Origin: Cellulomonas xylanilytica
Lineage (GTDB): Bacteria > Actinomycetota > Actinomycetes > Actinomycetales > Cellulomonadaceae
Reading direction: 5' to 3'
Assembly: GCF_007989805.1 (NCBI RefSeq)
Contig: NZ_BJUB01000003.1
Span: 1-64,000 of the forward strand
DNA length: 64,000 nt
Both the position numbers and the translations under genes were made by a program. Shown here one piece after another: positions 27,568 through 35,992 of this stretch. Numbering within the stretch: the first letter of the stretch is position 1; the number at the start of each line of letters is the position of its first letter. The notes beneath the pieces were generated by a model. It was not told the origin of the DNA. It saw only the letters and a list, made by a program, of their open reading frames with translations, and searched no databases.

Positions 27568-27598
27568 AGGCCCCCGTCCTGGTCACAGGAGGAGGCCT
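27568..27598 (-). terminator. Terminator-like hairpin in the infC leader
   Basis: On the minus strand AGGCCTCC (27591-27598) pairs with GGGGGCCT (27568-27575), eight pairs including one wobble, followed by TTCCTCG. It lies 46 bases upstream of the infC start and could act as an attenuator. Confidence 0.45.
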
Positions 27599-27633
27599 CG
27601 AGGTCCGCGCGGTCGCATGGCCGGGGGCCATGC

Positions 27634-27711
27634 TCACGCCACCGGGGGCGGCTTGCGCCGTCCGGTGCGGACTGTGACCCGGTCTCTGTCGACGATGCAC
27701 GTCCAGCGCAT
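27634..27711 (-). CDS. Putative 25-codon upstream ORF in the infC leader
   Basis: ATG at 27711 to TGA at 27634 encodes a 25-residue, Arg/Val/Pro-rich peptide beginning MRWTCIVDRDRV and ending RRKPPPVA. It is not recognised as a known protein. No strong ribosome site is visible. It ends 36 bases before the terminator-like hairpin, so its translation could influence folding. Conservation in relatives would be the test. Confidence 0.3.
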   Translation of the reverse strand: MRWTCIVDRDRVTVRTGRRKPPPVA

Positions 27712-27818
27712 CGCACGGTCGAGGCCCAGGTGGGAGGGACTCCACTTGTGAGCCTGGGCCGCGTGCGTCGAGTCTCTCGCGAGATCGGCTCAGCACCACC
27801 CAGGTCAGTCGACTGCCA

Positions 27819-27824
27819 AGGTTA
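27819..27824 (-). promoter_or_regulatory. Extended -10 promoter of the infC operon
   Basis: TAACCT on the minus strand is preceded by TGG, an extended -10 (TGN-TANNNT). A poor -35 is found upstream. It lies just before the structured leader and diverges from the DUF1844 gene. Confidence 0.45.
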
Positions 27825-27910
27825 CCAGAGGACGACCGAACACCCGAATCCACGTCGGGTGCGCGGCGACGGCCGCCGGTGGATGCCGGCGCCGGTGAGA
27901 GGATCACCGC

Positions 27911-28279
27911 ATGAGCGAGACCAGCCCGGGCACCGACCCCACCACGACCGCCACCCGCGACATCGCGGACGTCGCCGCCGTCGAGGTCATCACGACCGCC
28001 GCCGTCCACCTCATGAGCGCGGCGGCGGTGAAGTGCGGGCTCGCGGAGGACGGCCCGACGGGTGCCGGCGCCGACTTCCTCGACCTCGACGAGGCCCGCA
28101 AGCTCATCACGGCCCTCGCCGCGCTGGTCACGGCCTCGGCGCCCGACATCGGCAACCAGCACGCACGGTCGCTGCGCGACGGGTTGCGTTCGCTCCAGCT
28201 GGCGTTCCGCGAGGCCTCGCCTTTCCCCGACGCGCCCGGCGACGGGCCGGGCGAGAAGTTCACCGGCCCGGTCGTCTGA
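27911..28279 (+). CDS. DUF1844 family protein
   Basis: Conserved protein of unknown function, 122 residues. The core reads EVITTAAVHLMSAAAVKCGL and DEARKLITALAALV, the hydrophobic pair of helices typical of DUF1844, with a disordered N-terminus and a Gly/Pro tail. ATG start with GAGAGG 8 bases upstream. It is divergent from infC, a pairing common in actinobacteria. Its 3' end overlaps the convergent transporter gene by 20 bases. Confidence 0.85.
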   Translation: MSETSPGTDPTTTATRDIADVAAVEVITTAAVHLMSAAAVKCGLAEDGPTGAGADFLDLDEARKLITALAALVTASAPDIGNQHARSLRDGLRSLQLAFREASPFPDAPGDGPGEKFTGPVV

Positions 28280-29546
28280 CCCCGACGCGTCGCGTCGACG
28301 CGGTCCCGCGTCGACGGACGGCACGCACCGTCGGCACGTGCCGCGGTGCGGGACGGTCCACGACCTCGGCGACGGCCCGGCCGCGCCGCCCACGGCTCAG
28401 CGCGAGCACGACCAGGCCGCCGACCGCGAGCCCACCTCCGACCACGGCGGCGGTGAGGAAGCCCGCACCAGGGCTCACGCGGTCGATCACGGCACCGCAC
28501 AACGGGGCGCCGAGCGCGTTGCCGACCGTCGACATCGTGCCGCTCCACCCCATGACCTCGCCCCGCCGGTGCTCGGACACCAGCCGCACGAGGCTCGCGT
28601 TGATCGAGGAGAGCGCCGGCGCGCACGGCAGCCCGGCGACGACGACCGCGACCGCCAGCCACACCGGACCCGTGGCGAACGCGGCGGGGACGGTGGCCAG
28701 CGCCAGGAGGGCGACGAGCAGCAGCGGCGACGGGTTGCGGTGGCCGGCGCCGTGGACCAGCCCGCCGACGACCGAGCCGCCCGCCCACAGCGCGATCATC
28801 CAGCCGACGTCGGCCGACCGGCCGGAGTCGTTCAGCGTCGCGACCAGGGCCACGTCGGTCCCGACCAGCACGAACGACGCCGCCACCCCCGCCAGGAGCA
28901 GGACGACGAGGGCGGGACTGACCAGCCGCTGCTTCGGGAGCGTCGCGACGGGCTCGGACGGACGCGCGCTGCGGGTCGGCGGGTTCGCCCACATGAGCAG
29001 CACCCCGCCGCCGACCGTCAGTGCCCCGACGACCGTGAGCGCGACCGAGGTGGATGCCTGCGTGGCCAGCAGCACGCCGACCACCGGCGAGAGCATGAAC
29101 GTCAGCTCGACGGCCACCGAGTCCAGCGAGAACGCCGCCTTCTGGTGCGCGATCGGGACCAGGACGGACAGCGACTGCCGGCTGACGGAGAAGACCGGGA
29201 CGAGGAACAGCCCGGCGACCGCGGCAGCCACGATGAGCAGCTCGTACGACAGGTGCGGCGCGAGCAGCCACACGGCCGACTCCACGACGACCGACGGCGC
29301 GAGCGCACGCCGCAGGCCGAGCCTGTCGACCAGCCGACCTCGCCAGGGTGCGCCGATCGCCATGCCGACGGTCGCGGCCCCGACCACGAGACCCGCCTGG
29401 CCGTAGCCGCGGTCGAGCGTCGAGACCACGTGCAGGGTCAGGACGACGCCCACCATCGCCGCGGGGATGCGGGCGAGGAAGGAGACGACGAAGAGCCGCG
29501 CGACGCCGGGCAGGCGCAGCACGGCTCCGTAGGTCGTCGAGAGCAT
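28260..29546 (-). CDS. Major facilitator superfamily transporter
   Basis: Integral membrane protein of 428 residues with about twelve hydrophobic segments in two halves. The first intracellular loop reads GAPWRGRLVDRLGLRRAL, the MFS motif A region. Substrate unknown; similar carriers export sugars or drugs. A basic C-terminal tail of about 40 residues is cytoplasmic. Start taken at the ATG-like first Met at 29546. It stands alone between convergent DUF1844 and a divergent plus-strand operon. Confidence 0.85.
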   Translation of the reverse strand: MLSTTYGAVLRLPGVARLFVVSFLARIPAAMVGVVLTLHVVSTLDRGYGQAGLVVGAATVGMAIGAPWRGRLVDRLGLRRALAPSVVVESAVWLLAPHLSYELLIVAAAVAGLFLVPVFSVSRQSLSVLVPIAHQKAAFSLDSVAVELTFMLSPVVGVLLATQASTSVALTVVGALTVGGGVLLMWANPPTRSARPSEPVATLPKQRLVSPALVVLLLAGVAASFVLVGTDVALVATLNDSGRSADVGWMIALWAGGSVVGGLVHGAGHRNPSPLLLVALLALATVPAAFATGPVWLAVAVVVAGLPCAPALSSINASLVRLVSEHRRGEVMGWSGTMSTVGNALGAPLCGAVIDRVSPGAGFLTAAVVGGGLAVGGLVVLALSRGRRGRAVAEVVDRPAPRHVPTVRAVRRRGTASTRRVGVRRPGR

Positions 29547-29651
29547 CCGACGATTGTCCGTGCTGGGGCCTGGCGTCCTCGCCCTGATATCTGCCCCGCA
29601 GTCGGGCTCGGCCGACGAGGCACGCCCGAGGAGGTGCGCGGACGTGCCTCG

Positions 29652-29657
29652 TATCCT
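29652..29657 (+). promoter_or_regulatory. -10 box giving a leaderless transcript for the membrane coiled-coil gene
   Basis: TATCCT ends 6 bases before the ATG at 29664, so transcription would start at the start codon. No ribosome site precedes the ATG, which agrees with leaderless initiation. The -35 region is weak. Confidence 0.45.
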
Positions 29658-29663
29658 GGGCAG

Positions 29664-30350
29664 ATGCAGCCCGACGAGCCGCAGCCTCGTGACCCGATGC
29701 CTCCCCGCGCGGACCCCCCGGTGACGGAGATCACCCGCGTGAGCCCGGCCACACCGTCCGGTTCGTCGTGGTATCCGGGGGCGTCCGTCCCACCGGTGTC
29801 GGTCCCGGCGGAGCCGCCGGGCGTCACCCGACGGCGCCGTCCCGGCGCGGCGACCGTCGTGCTCGCCTCCCTTCTCGTCGTCACCCTCGTCGGCGCGGGC
29901 CTCGTCCTCGCCCGCATGCTCACGACGAACGAGGCCTGGCAGGACTCCGCCCAGCAGTGGGAGAGCCTCGCCCGCTCGACGGGAGACCAGCTCGCGACCG
30001 CGCAGGCCGACCTCGCCGCGACGCAGGCCGAGCTCGACGCCACGACGACGCAGCTCGCCACGGCCCAGGAACGGATCACGCAGCTGGCGGACGAGAAGGC
30101 CCAGCTCGGGGACACCAGCGCGTCCCAGCAGCAGCTGGCCGACTACCAGTCACGCGTGTCCCAGGCCGCCGGCCAGGTGGCGACGGCGCTGGCCAGCTGC
30201 GTGGACGGTCAGCAGCGGCTCATCGGCTACCTGCAGAACTCCGACCAGTACGACGCGGCCGACCTCGAGCGGTTCACGACCGACGTGCAGACGGTGTGCG
30301 CCCGGGCGACCGACGCCAACGCCGCCCTGCAGAGCGAGCTCGAGCGATGA
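29664..30350 (+). CDS. Single-pass membrane protein with coiled coil, function unknown
   Basis: 228 residues, not recognised as a known family. A Pro-rich cytoplasmic N-terminus (1-57) ends in TRRRRP, followed by one membrane segment at about 61-86, then an external region. Residues about 95-160 form a coiled coil rich in Gln/Ala/Leu heptads (ATAQADLAATQAELDATTTQ). Two cysteines near the C-terminus could form a disulfide. It overlaps the next gene, a lipoprotein protease, by ATGA, so the two probably work together at the membrane surface. Confidence 0.75.
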   Translation: MQPDEPQPRDPMPPRADPPVTEITRVSPATPSGSSWYPGASVPPVSVPAEPPGVTRRRRPGAATVVLASLLVVTLVGAGLVLARMLTTNEAWQDSAQQWESLARSTGDQLATAQADLAATQAELDATTTQLATAQERITQLADEKAQLGDTSASQQQLADYQSRVSQAAGQVATALASCVDGQQRLIGYLQNSDQYDAADLERFTTDVQTVCARATDANAALQSELER

Positions 30351-31081
30351 GGACCCGCACCGGGCGGGCGGTCCTCGTCGCCACGCTCCTGCTCCTCACC
30401 GGCGGCTGCAGCATGCTCCCCGGGATGCCGGCACCGGTGCCGACCGACGTCGTGCCCACCGACCTGCCGCAGCAGACCCCCACCTCGAGCGGCAACCTCT
30501 CCCCCGACGGCTTCGACGCGGCCCAGCGGATGGCGGTGCGGATCCGGAACATCGGCTGCGGCACGCTGTCGACCGGCTCCGGGTTCGCGCTCGACGACCA
30601 CACCCTGGTGACCAACCGGCACGTCGTCAGCGACTCCTCGACGCTCCAGCTGAGCACCTACGACGGTCGCGACATCACGGCGGCAGCCGCGAGCACGGCG
30701 GCCCTGGCGGACCTCGCTGTCGTCCGCACCGACGACGCGCTGCCGGCCGCGCCCGAGCTCGCCGAGGCCGACCCGGCCCTCGGCGACCTGGTCACCGTCG
30801 TCGGGTACCCGCTCGGGCGCGCGCTCACCGTGACCACCGGGCACGTCCTGGCGAGCCAGACCGACCCGCTCAACGCGAACCTGGGTGCCGTGCTCGTCAC
30901 CGACGCACCCGTCGAGCACGGCAGCTCCGGGTCGGCGGTGCTCGACAGCGAGGGGCGCGTGGTCGGCGTCGTGTACGCGAAGGACCTGAACGGGCACAGC
31001 TTTGTGGTGCCCGTGAGCACGCTGCGGTCCATGCTGGACGACGAGGCGTCGTTCACGCCCACCGCGCCGTGCTCCGGCTGA
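30347..31081 (+). CDS. Trypsin-like serine protease lipoprotein
   Basis: Predicted secreted S1-family (HtrA-like core) protease of 244 residues. A signal peptide ends in a lipobox-like LTGGC, so Cys21 is probably lipidated. The triad is readable: His92 in NRHVV, Asp122 in ADLAVV, Ser194 in HGSSGSAV. No PDZ domain is present. The ATG overlaps the upstream gene (ATGA). Its substrate is unknown; the partner membrane coiled-coil protein could be a scaffold or target. Confidence 0.85.
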   Translation: MRTRTGRAVLVATLLLLTGGCSMLPGMPAPVPTDVVPTDLPQQTPTSSGNLSPDGFDAAQRMAVRIRNIGCGTLSTGSGFALDDHTLVTNRHVVSDSSTLQLSTYDGRDITAAAASTAALADLAVVRTDDALPAAPELAEADPALGDLVTVVGYPLGRALTVTTGHVLASQTDPLNANLGAVLVTDAPVEHGSSGSAVLDSEGRVVGVVYAKDLNGHSFVVPVSTLRSMLDDEASFTPTAPCSG

Positions 31082-31100
31082 CCGATCCCGGGAGGATCCC

Positions 31101-31505
31101 ATGGCTGTTCCGCACTTCGACCCCGCCACCCTGACGCACGCCGCGAACGACACGTTCACCGTGCGCCGGGTCTTCGGGGAGGCGTACGAGCGCGACGGGA
31201 CCCTGGTCATCCCGGTCGCACGGCTGTGGGGCGGGACCGGCTCCGGGTCGGGCGGCGGCGAGGCCGGGGCGCCGTCCGGTGGCGAGGGCGGCGACGCCGA
31301 CCGGACCGGCGCGACGGAGGGCCACGGCGGCGGCGGTGGCTACGGCGTGCACGTCAAGGCGGTCGGCGTGTTCGTCGTCGACGAGACCGGTGCGCACTGG
31401 CAGCCGGCGCTGGACCTCAACCGGGTCATCCTCGGCGGTCAGCTGGTGCTGGCCGCGGTCCTCAGCACGTTCGCGCTCGCGTGGGCGGTCAAGAGGCGCG
31501 GCTAG
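31101..31505 (+). CDS. GerW/YtfJ-like protein
   Basis: 134 residues resembling the GerW (YtfJ) family first named in spore germination. Hallmarks are LVIPVARLWGG, then a Gly-rich stretch (GSGSGGGE to GHGGGGGYG) and GVHVKAVGVFVVDETG. A hydrophobic C-terminal segment (residues about 108-130) could anchor it in the membrane. GGGAGG precedes the ATG. It is third in the plus-strand trio, 19 bases after the protease. Cellulomonas-type bacteria do not form endospores, so its role here is unknown. Its stop overlaps that of sseB. Confidence 0.75.
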   Translation: MAVPHFDPATLTHAANDTFTVRRVFGEAYERDGTLVIPVARLWGGTGSGSGGGEAGAPSGGEGGDADRTGATEGHGGGGGYGVHVKAVGVFVVDETGAHWQPALDLNRVILGGQLVLAAVLSTFALAWAVKRRG

Positions 31506-32242
31506 CGGGCGGGGTCCGACGGACGCAGCCGGAGCTCGAGGGAGTCGACGCGCACCGCGACGAGCTCCGAGTCGGCCAGCGCAGCGTTGACCTGGGCGAG
31601 CACCGCGTCCAGCGCGGTCCGGTCCAGGCCGGCGACCAGCCCGACGACGACCGCCACCTCCGCGCGCGTCCCCGGCACGGCGGCGGCCGTCACCACGCCC
31701 GCCACCGGGGTCACGGCCGCGACGATCGCGTCGCGCACCTCGGGGTCGACGCCCTGGGCGGTGACCGCGGCACGCCACGGCACCTGCTGCGCGAGCGCCC
31801 ACACGGCCGGTCGCGGGACGAGCACGGTGGTGGGGCCGCCGGGGTCGACGACGAGCACCGCCCAGCCCTCGGTCACCGCGGACAGCGCGGCGCGCGCGAC
31901 GTCCGACGGCACCGGCCGGGCGTCCGTCCGCCACGCGGCCATCGTCGCGACCGACGTGAACACCGGCAGCGCGGTCCTGCCGTCGGGTGCGCGCAGTGCG
32001 ACGATGCCTGCGGACGCCTCCTTGTCCACGGTGTGCTCGTGGCCGCCGTGCACCACGACGTCCTCGACCTCGAGCTCCGCGAGGACCGGGACGAGCACCC
32101 GGGTGCCGGCCAGGGCGTCGACCAGCCCGCGCACGGTTCCCGAGCCGTCCTCGATCGCGGCGAGCGCGGCAGCGACCGCCGGGGCCGCGGTGCCGTCGTC
32201 GCCCGCGAACGGGGACGACGGCGGGAGCTCACGTCCCGTCAC
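31502..32242 (-). CDS. SseB-family protein
   Basis: 246 residues resembling the SseB N-terminal domain family. The block [15 protein letters not shown], then [15 protein letters not shown], is characteristic, and the C-terminal half resembles enhanced-serine-sensitivity SseB repeats. Molecular role unknown. The GTG start at 32242 overlaps the priA stop (GTGA), placing it at the end of the his operon, as is common in Micrococcales-like genomes. Confidence 0.8.
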   Translation of the reverse strand: MTGRELPPSSPFAGDDGTAAPAVAAALAAIEDGSGTVRGLVDALAGTRVLVPVLAELEVEDVVVHGGHEHTVDKEASAGIVALRAPDGRTALPVFTSVATMAAWRTDARPVPSDVARAALSAVTEGWAVLVVDPGGPTTVLVPRPAVWALAQQVPWRAAVTAQGVDPEVRDAIVAAVTPVAGVVTAAAVPGTRAEVAVVVGLVAGLDRTALDAVLAQVNAALADSELVAVRVDSLELRLRPSDPAR

Positions 32243-32979
32243 GGGCGTCCGGCGACGTCCAGCGCCTCGGGCAGGGTGAACGCGCCCGCGTAGAGCGCCT
32301 TGCCGACGATCGCGCCCTCGACGCCGAGCGGCACGAGGGTCCGCAGCACGCGCAGGTCCTCCAGGCTGGACACGCCGCCGGACGCGATGACCGGGGCGTC
32401 CGTGCGCGCGCACATCTGCTGGAGCAGCTCGACGTTCGGGCCGTTGAGCATCCCGTCCTTGTTGACGTCGGTGACCACGTAGCGGGAGCACCCGGCGTCC
32501 TCCAGGCGCGCGAGCACCTCCCAGAGGTCACCGCCGTCCTTCGTCCAGCCCCGGGCGGCGAGCGTCGTGCCCCGCACGTCCAGACCCACCGCGATCTGCT
32601 GACCGAACGACCCGATCACGCGCGCCGTCCACTCCGGGTTCTCCAGCGCGGCCGTGCCGAGGTTGATCCGGGTCGCCCCCGTGCCGAGCGCCCGCTCGAC
32701 CGACGCGTCGTCGCGGATCCCGCCCGACAGCTCGACCTTCACGCCCTTGCCGACGAGCTCGGCGGTCACCTCGGCGAGCAGGTCGGCGTTGGACCCGCGG
32801 CCGAACGCGGCGTCGAGGTCGACGAGGTGGATCCACTCCGCGCCGCCCGTGAACCAGTCGAGCGCGGCCGACAGCGGGTCGCCGTAGCCCGTCTCGGTGC
32901 CGGCAGCCCCCTGGGTCAGGCGGACGGCCTGACCGTCGGCGACGTCGACGGCGGGCAGCAGCTCGAGGCGGTCGGTCAT
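32239..32979 (-). CDS. priA: Bifunctional phosphoribosyl isomerase A (HisA/TrpF)
   Basis: TIM-barrel isomerase of 246 residues that serves both histidine (ProFAR isomerase) and tryptophan (PRA isomerase) synthesis in actinobacteria. The catalytic Asp in [15 protein letters not shown] (residue 11) and the second Asp in [10 protein letters not shown] are present, with phosphate loops SGGIRDD and [12 protein letters not shown] overlap with the hisH-like gene. PriA rather than HisA is inferred from lineage; I saw no trpF in the window. Confidence 0.93.
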   Translation of the reverse strand: MTDRLELLPAVDVADGQAVRLTQGAAGTETGYGDPLSAALDWFTGGAEWIHLVDLDAAFGRGSNADLLAEVTAELVGKGVKVELSGGIRDDASVERALGTGATRINLGTAALENPEWTARVIGSFGQQIAVGLDVRGTTLAARGWTKDGGDLWEVLARLEDAGCSRYVVTDVNKDGMLNGPNVELLQQMCARTDAPVIASGGVSSLEDLRVLRTLVPLGVEGAIVGKALYAGAFTLPEALDVAGRP

Positions 32980-33680
32980 GCGGTGGCTCCAGGGGTGTCG
33001 GGGGTGTCAGGGGGGCTGTCGTCGGGGGTGGAGAGGGCGACTGCGGGCAGGGACGAGACCCAGCGGGCCAGCAGCTCGGCGCCGGCCGGGCCGGACGACT
33101 CGGGACGGACCTGGAGCCCGACCAGCGGGCCGTTCTCGATGGCGGCGACGTAGCGCACGTCACCGGCCGTCCAGGTGACGACCGGGACGACGAGGCGGGT
33201 CTCCGCGGGCCAGTCGTCCAGGAGCGGGAAGGTGCGGGCCGCGTGCGCGTGGACGACGTCGAACCGGGAGCCGCCGAGACCGGCGAACAGGGCGGAGCCG
33301 TCGTGGACGTCGACGGTCGCCGCACCGGGAGGTGAGCCGAGCGCGTCGACGACGCCCGCCCACTCCCCCAGTCCCTCCGTGACGGTGCCGTCCTGGACGA
33401 CCTCGGCGAACATCAGGTGCATCCCGACGCCGATCGCGAGCACCGCGCGGCCCCCGGCGAGGCGGCGGTCGACGACCTGGTCGGCGCCGATCGCCCGCAG
33501 CGCGGGCATGACGTCCGCCGCCGGGGCGCGGCCGGCGATCACCAGACCGTCGGCGAGGAGGGCGGTCCGCTTGTCGGCGGTGACGACCACCCGCGCGCCG
33601 GCGCTCGTGAGCGCCTCCGCCAGCGCGGTGTGGTCGTCGGCGCCGTGGTCGAGCACGACGACGAGAGGCTGAGCAGGCAC
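32976..33680 (-). CDS. hisH: HisH-like glutamine amidotransferase, catalytic residues lost
   Basis: In position and overall sequence this is HisH, the glutaminase subunit of imidazole glycerol phosphate synthase (234 residues; [22 protein letters not shown] and the C-terminal fold match). However, the nucleophile motif GxCxG reads AIGVGMH, with Gly84 in place of Cys. The catalytic FHPEK reads VRPES, with Arg192 in place of His while Glu194 remains. The oxyanion-strand PGVG reads AGRAP, and the N-terminal DYGSGN is DHGADD. It should not hydrolyse glutamine. It could still bind HisF as a pseudoenzyme, be a decayed paralogue, or have a new role. The GTG start and ATGA overlap with priA are intact. 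Confidence 0.85.
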   Translation of the reverse strand: MPAQPLVVVLDHGADDHTALAEALTSAGARVVVTADKRTALLADGLVIAGRAPAADVMPALRAIGADQVVDRRLAGGRAVLAIGVGMHLMFAEVVQDGTVTEGLGEWAGVVDALGSPPGAATVDVHDGSALFAGLGGSRFDVVHAHAARTFPLLDDWPAETRLVVPVVTWTAGDVRYVAAIENGPLVGLQVRPESSGPAGAELLARWVSSLPAVALSTPDDSPPDTPDTPGATA

Positions 33681-33767
33681 CGGCCAACGGTACCCGTGGC
33701 CGCGGGGCTGACCGGAACGGGCGCCGGTCCGCGAGACGACCGTGGGCTCACAAGAGCTCGCGGGCGG

Positions 33768-34262
33768 CTACTTGCGCTTGGCCGAGCTCGCGATGGTGCG
33801 CATCGCCTGCCAGCGGGACATGCCGACGCTCGTCACGACACCCTCGACGTCGCTCGCCTGCACCGACCCGAGGAGCAGGTCCTCGAGGACGGGCGGTGCG
33901 TCGGACAGCACCAGCCCGGCGGGCAGGTCGCCGTCGCGGTCCCCGGCCACCCAGCGCGACGCGGAGATCTGCCCCTCACGCCGCTCCAGGAGGATCACCG
34001 GGACGGTGCGCAGCAGCTTCGAGATCGCGGCCGCGCCGTCCGCCGCAGCCCGCGGGTCACGCAGGGCCGCGATCGCACCGATCGGCGTCGGGACGACGTC
34101 GACCTCCACCTTCGCGATGGCGCAGGCCGCCGCGAGGGGCGCGGGCGCGGCGACCTGCGTGACCACCAGGACCACCGACGGGTCCTCCGCCGGGCCGTCC
34201 AGCAGCGACGACAGGTCGTCGGGGACCTCGAAGTCGTCGGGCAGGTTCTCGTCGGCCATCAC
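33768..34262 (-). CDS. Conserved-looking hypothetical protein in the his operon
   Basis: About 164 residues, not recognised. The N-terminus is acidic ([18 protein letters not shown]), then come alternating hydrophobic strands ([28 protein letters not shown]) and a basic C-terminal end ([12 protein letters not shown]). No catalytic motif or membrane segment is evident. It overlaps the hisB stop, with either GTG at 34262 or ATG at 34259 as start. It lies 87 bases before the hisH-like gene, so a link to histidine synthesis or its control is possible but unproven. Confidence 0.75.
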   Translation of the reverse strand: MMADENLPDDFEVPDDLSSLLDGPAEDPSVVLVVTQVAAPAPLAAACAIAKVEVDVVPTPIGAIAALRDPRAAADGAAAISKLLRTVPVILLERREGQISASRWVAGDRDGDLPAGLVLSDAPPVLEDLLLGSVQASDVEGVVTSVGMSRWQAMRTIASSAKRK

Positions 34263-34870
34263 AGCGCGCCCTTCGTCGACGGGATGCCCTCCACCCGCGG
34301 GTCGAGCGCGACGGCGAACCGCAGCGCCCGGGCGAGGGCCTTGAACTGCGCCTCGACGATGTGGTGCGGGTCCCGGCCGGCGAGCACCCGCACGTGGATG
34401 CTGAACGCCGCGTGGTGCGCGATGGACTCGAGCACGTGCCGGGTGAGCGAGCCCGTGAAGTGCCCGCCGATCAGGTGGTACTCCTGCCCGGGAGGCTCTC
34501 CGGTGTGCACCAGGTACGGACGGCCGGACACGTCGACGACCGCCTGGGCGAGCGCCTCGTCGAGCGGCACCGTGGCGTCGCCGAACCGCGAGATCCCCCG
34601 CTTGTCGCCCAGCGCCTGCCGCAGCGCCTCACCGATCGTGATCGCGACGTCCTCGACGGTGTGGTGCGCGTCGATGTGGGTGTCCCCGGTGGCCTTGACC
34701 GTGAGGTCGATCAGCGAGTGCTTGCCCAGGGCCGTGAGCATGTGGTCGTAGAACGGCACCGTCGTCGAGATGTCCGTGCGACCGGTGCCGTCGAGGTCGA
34801 GCTCGACCAGCACGCTCGACTCGCTCGTCGCACGCTCGATGCGCGCGGTACGCCCCTTCGCTGCACTCAC
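34259..34870 (-). CDS. hisB: Imidazoleglycerol-phosphate dehydratase
   Basis: Manganese-dependent dehydratase, step 6 of histidine synthesis. The 203-residue length is that of the monofunctional enzyme. Metal-binding repeats are [11 protein letters not shown] near residue 73 and [12 protein letters not shown] with [15 protein letters not shown] further on. The GTG start at 34870 overlaps the hisC stop (GTGA) and was chosen over a longer frame without similarity. Confidence 0.97.
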   Translation of the reverse strand: MSAAKGRTARIERATSESSVLVELDLDGTGRTDISTTVPFYDHMLTALGKHSLIDLTVKATGDTHIDAHHTVEDVAITIGEALRQALGDKRGISRFGDATVPLDEALAQAVVDVSGRPYLVHTGEPPGQEYHLIGGHFTGSLTRHVLESIAHHAAFSIHVRVLAGRDPHHIVEAQFKALARALRFAVALDPRVEGIPSTKGAL

Positions 34871-35982
34871 AGTCCCGCCACCTCGCTCAGGGCGTCCTTG
34901 AACGCCGTCATGTCCTGCGGCGTGCCCACCGACACCCGCAGCCACCCGTCCGGTCCGACCTCGCGGATCAGCACGCCACGGTCGAGCAGACCCTGCCAGA
35001 TCGCGTGGCGGTCGTCGAACAGGCCGAACAGCACGAAGTTCGCGTCGGACTCGGCGACGGTCAGGCCGCGCTCCCGCAGCCAGACCACGAGCGCGTCACG
35101 CTCGTCACGCAGCGAGCCGATCTGAGCCATGAGCGCGGGCGCGTGCCGGAGCGCTGCGCGCGCGACCGCCTGCGTGACGCCCGACAGGTGATAGGGCAGC
35201 CGGACCACGCGGAGGGCGTCGACCAGCGCGGGCGACGCGGCGAGGAAGCCGACGCGCGCCCCGGCCAGGCCGAAGGCCTTGGACATGGTCCGGCTCACCG
35301 CGAGGTGCGGGTGGTCGGCAAGCAGCTCGAGGGCGGACGGGACACCCGTCCGCCGGAACTCGCCGTAGGCCTCGTCGACGACGACCACGCAGCCGCCCGG
35401 CACCTGCGCCGCGGCGTCGAGGACCGCGAGCACCGTCGCGGCGGGCAGGGCCGTCCCCGTGGGGTTGTTCGGGCTGGCCAGCAGCACGACCGACGGCGCG
35501 TGCTCGGCGATCGACGCGCGGGCGACGTCGGGGTCGAGGGTGAAGTCCGCCTCGCGCCGGCCGGTGACCCACCCCGTGAACGTGTCGCGGGCGTACTCGG
35601 GGTACATCGAGTAGGTGGGCGCGAAGGAGAGCACGGTGCGACCCGGGCCACCGAACGCCTGCAGGACGTGCAGCATGATCTCGTTCGAGCCGTTGGCTGC
35701 CCACAGCTGCTCGGGAGCCAGCTCGACGCCGGACTCCACCCGCAGGTAGCCGGCCAGGTCGGCGCGGAGGTCCTCGAAGTCGCGGTCGGGGTAGCGGTTC
35801 AGGCTCGACGCGGCCGTCGCGACCGCCGCTGCGATGTCGGCGACGACGTCCGGGGCCGGCGCGTACGGGTTCTCGTTGACGTTGAGCAGGTGCGGCACGT
35901 CCAGCTGAGGGGCGCCGTAGGGCTCGAGCCCGGCCAGGTCCGGGCGCAGCGGCAGCGCGCCGCGGGCGAGGTCAGAGGTCAC
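34867..35982 (-). CDS. hisC: Histidinol-phosphate aminotransferase
   Basis: Class I/II PLP-dependent aminotransferase of 371 residues. Family blocks: [44 protein letters not shown] and [17 protein letters not shown] with the PLP-binding Lys. GTG start at 35982, 10 bases after the oleD stop. In related operons hisC follows hisD directly; here three ole genes lie between. Confidence 0.96.
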   Translation of the reverse strand: MTSDLARGALPLRPDLAGLEPYGAPQLDVPHLLNVNENPYAPAPDVVADIAAAVATAASSLNRYPDRDFEDLRADLAGYLRVESGVELAPEQLWAANGSNEIMLHVLQAFGGPGRTVLSFAPTYSMYPEYARDTFTGWVTGRREADFTLDPDVARASIAEHAPSVVLLASPNNPTGTALPAATVLAVLDAAAQVPGGCVVVVDEAYGEFRRTGVPSALELLADHPHLAVSRTMSKAFGLAGARVGFLAASPALVDALRVVRLPYHLSGVTQAVARAALRHAPALMAQIGSLRDERDALVVWLRERGLTVAESDANFVLFGLFDDRHAIWQGLLDRGVLIREVGPDGWLRVSVGTPQDMTAFKDALSEVAGL

Positions 35983-35992
35983 CCGGCAGAGT

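Larger units (their letters stand above)
27523..27812 (-). promoter_or_regulatory. infC leader of about 290 bases
   Basis: This is the non-coding region between the putative infC promoter and its ATC start. It contains a 25-codon open frame, a terminator-like hairpin and an alternative CCGGGGGCC-rich region, the hallmarks of an attenuated leader. infC-rpmI-rplT operons are autoregulated through leaders in other bacteria, but I do not recognise a named RNA family here. Confidence 0.45.
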
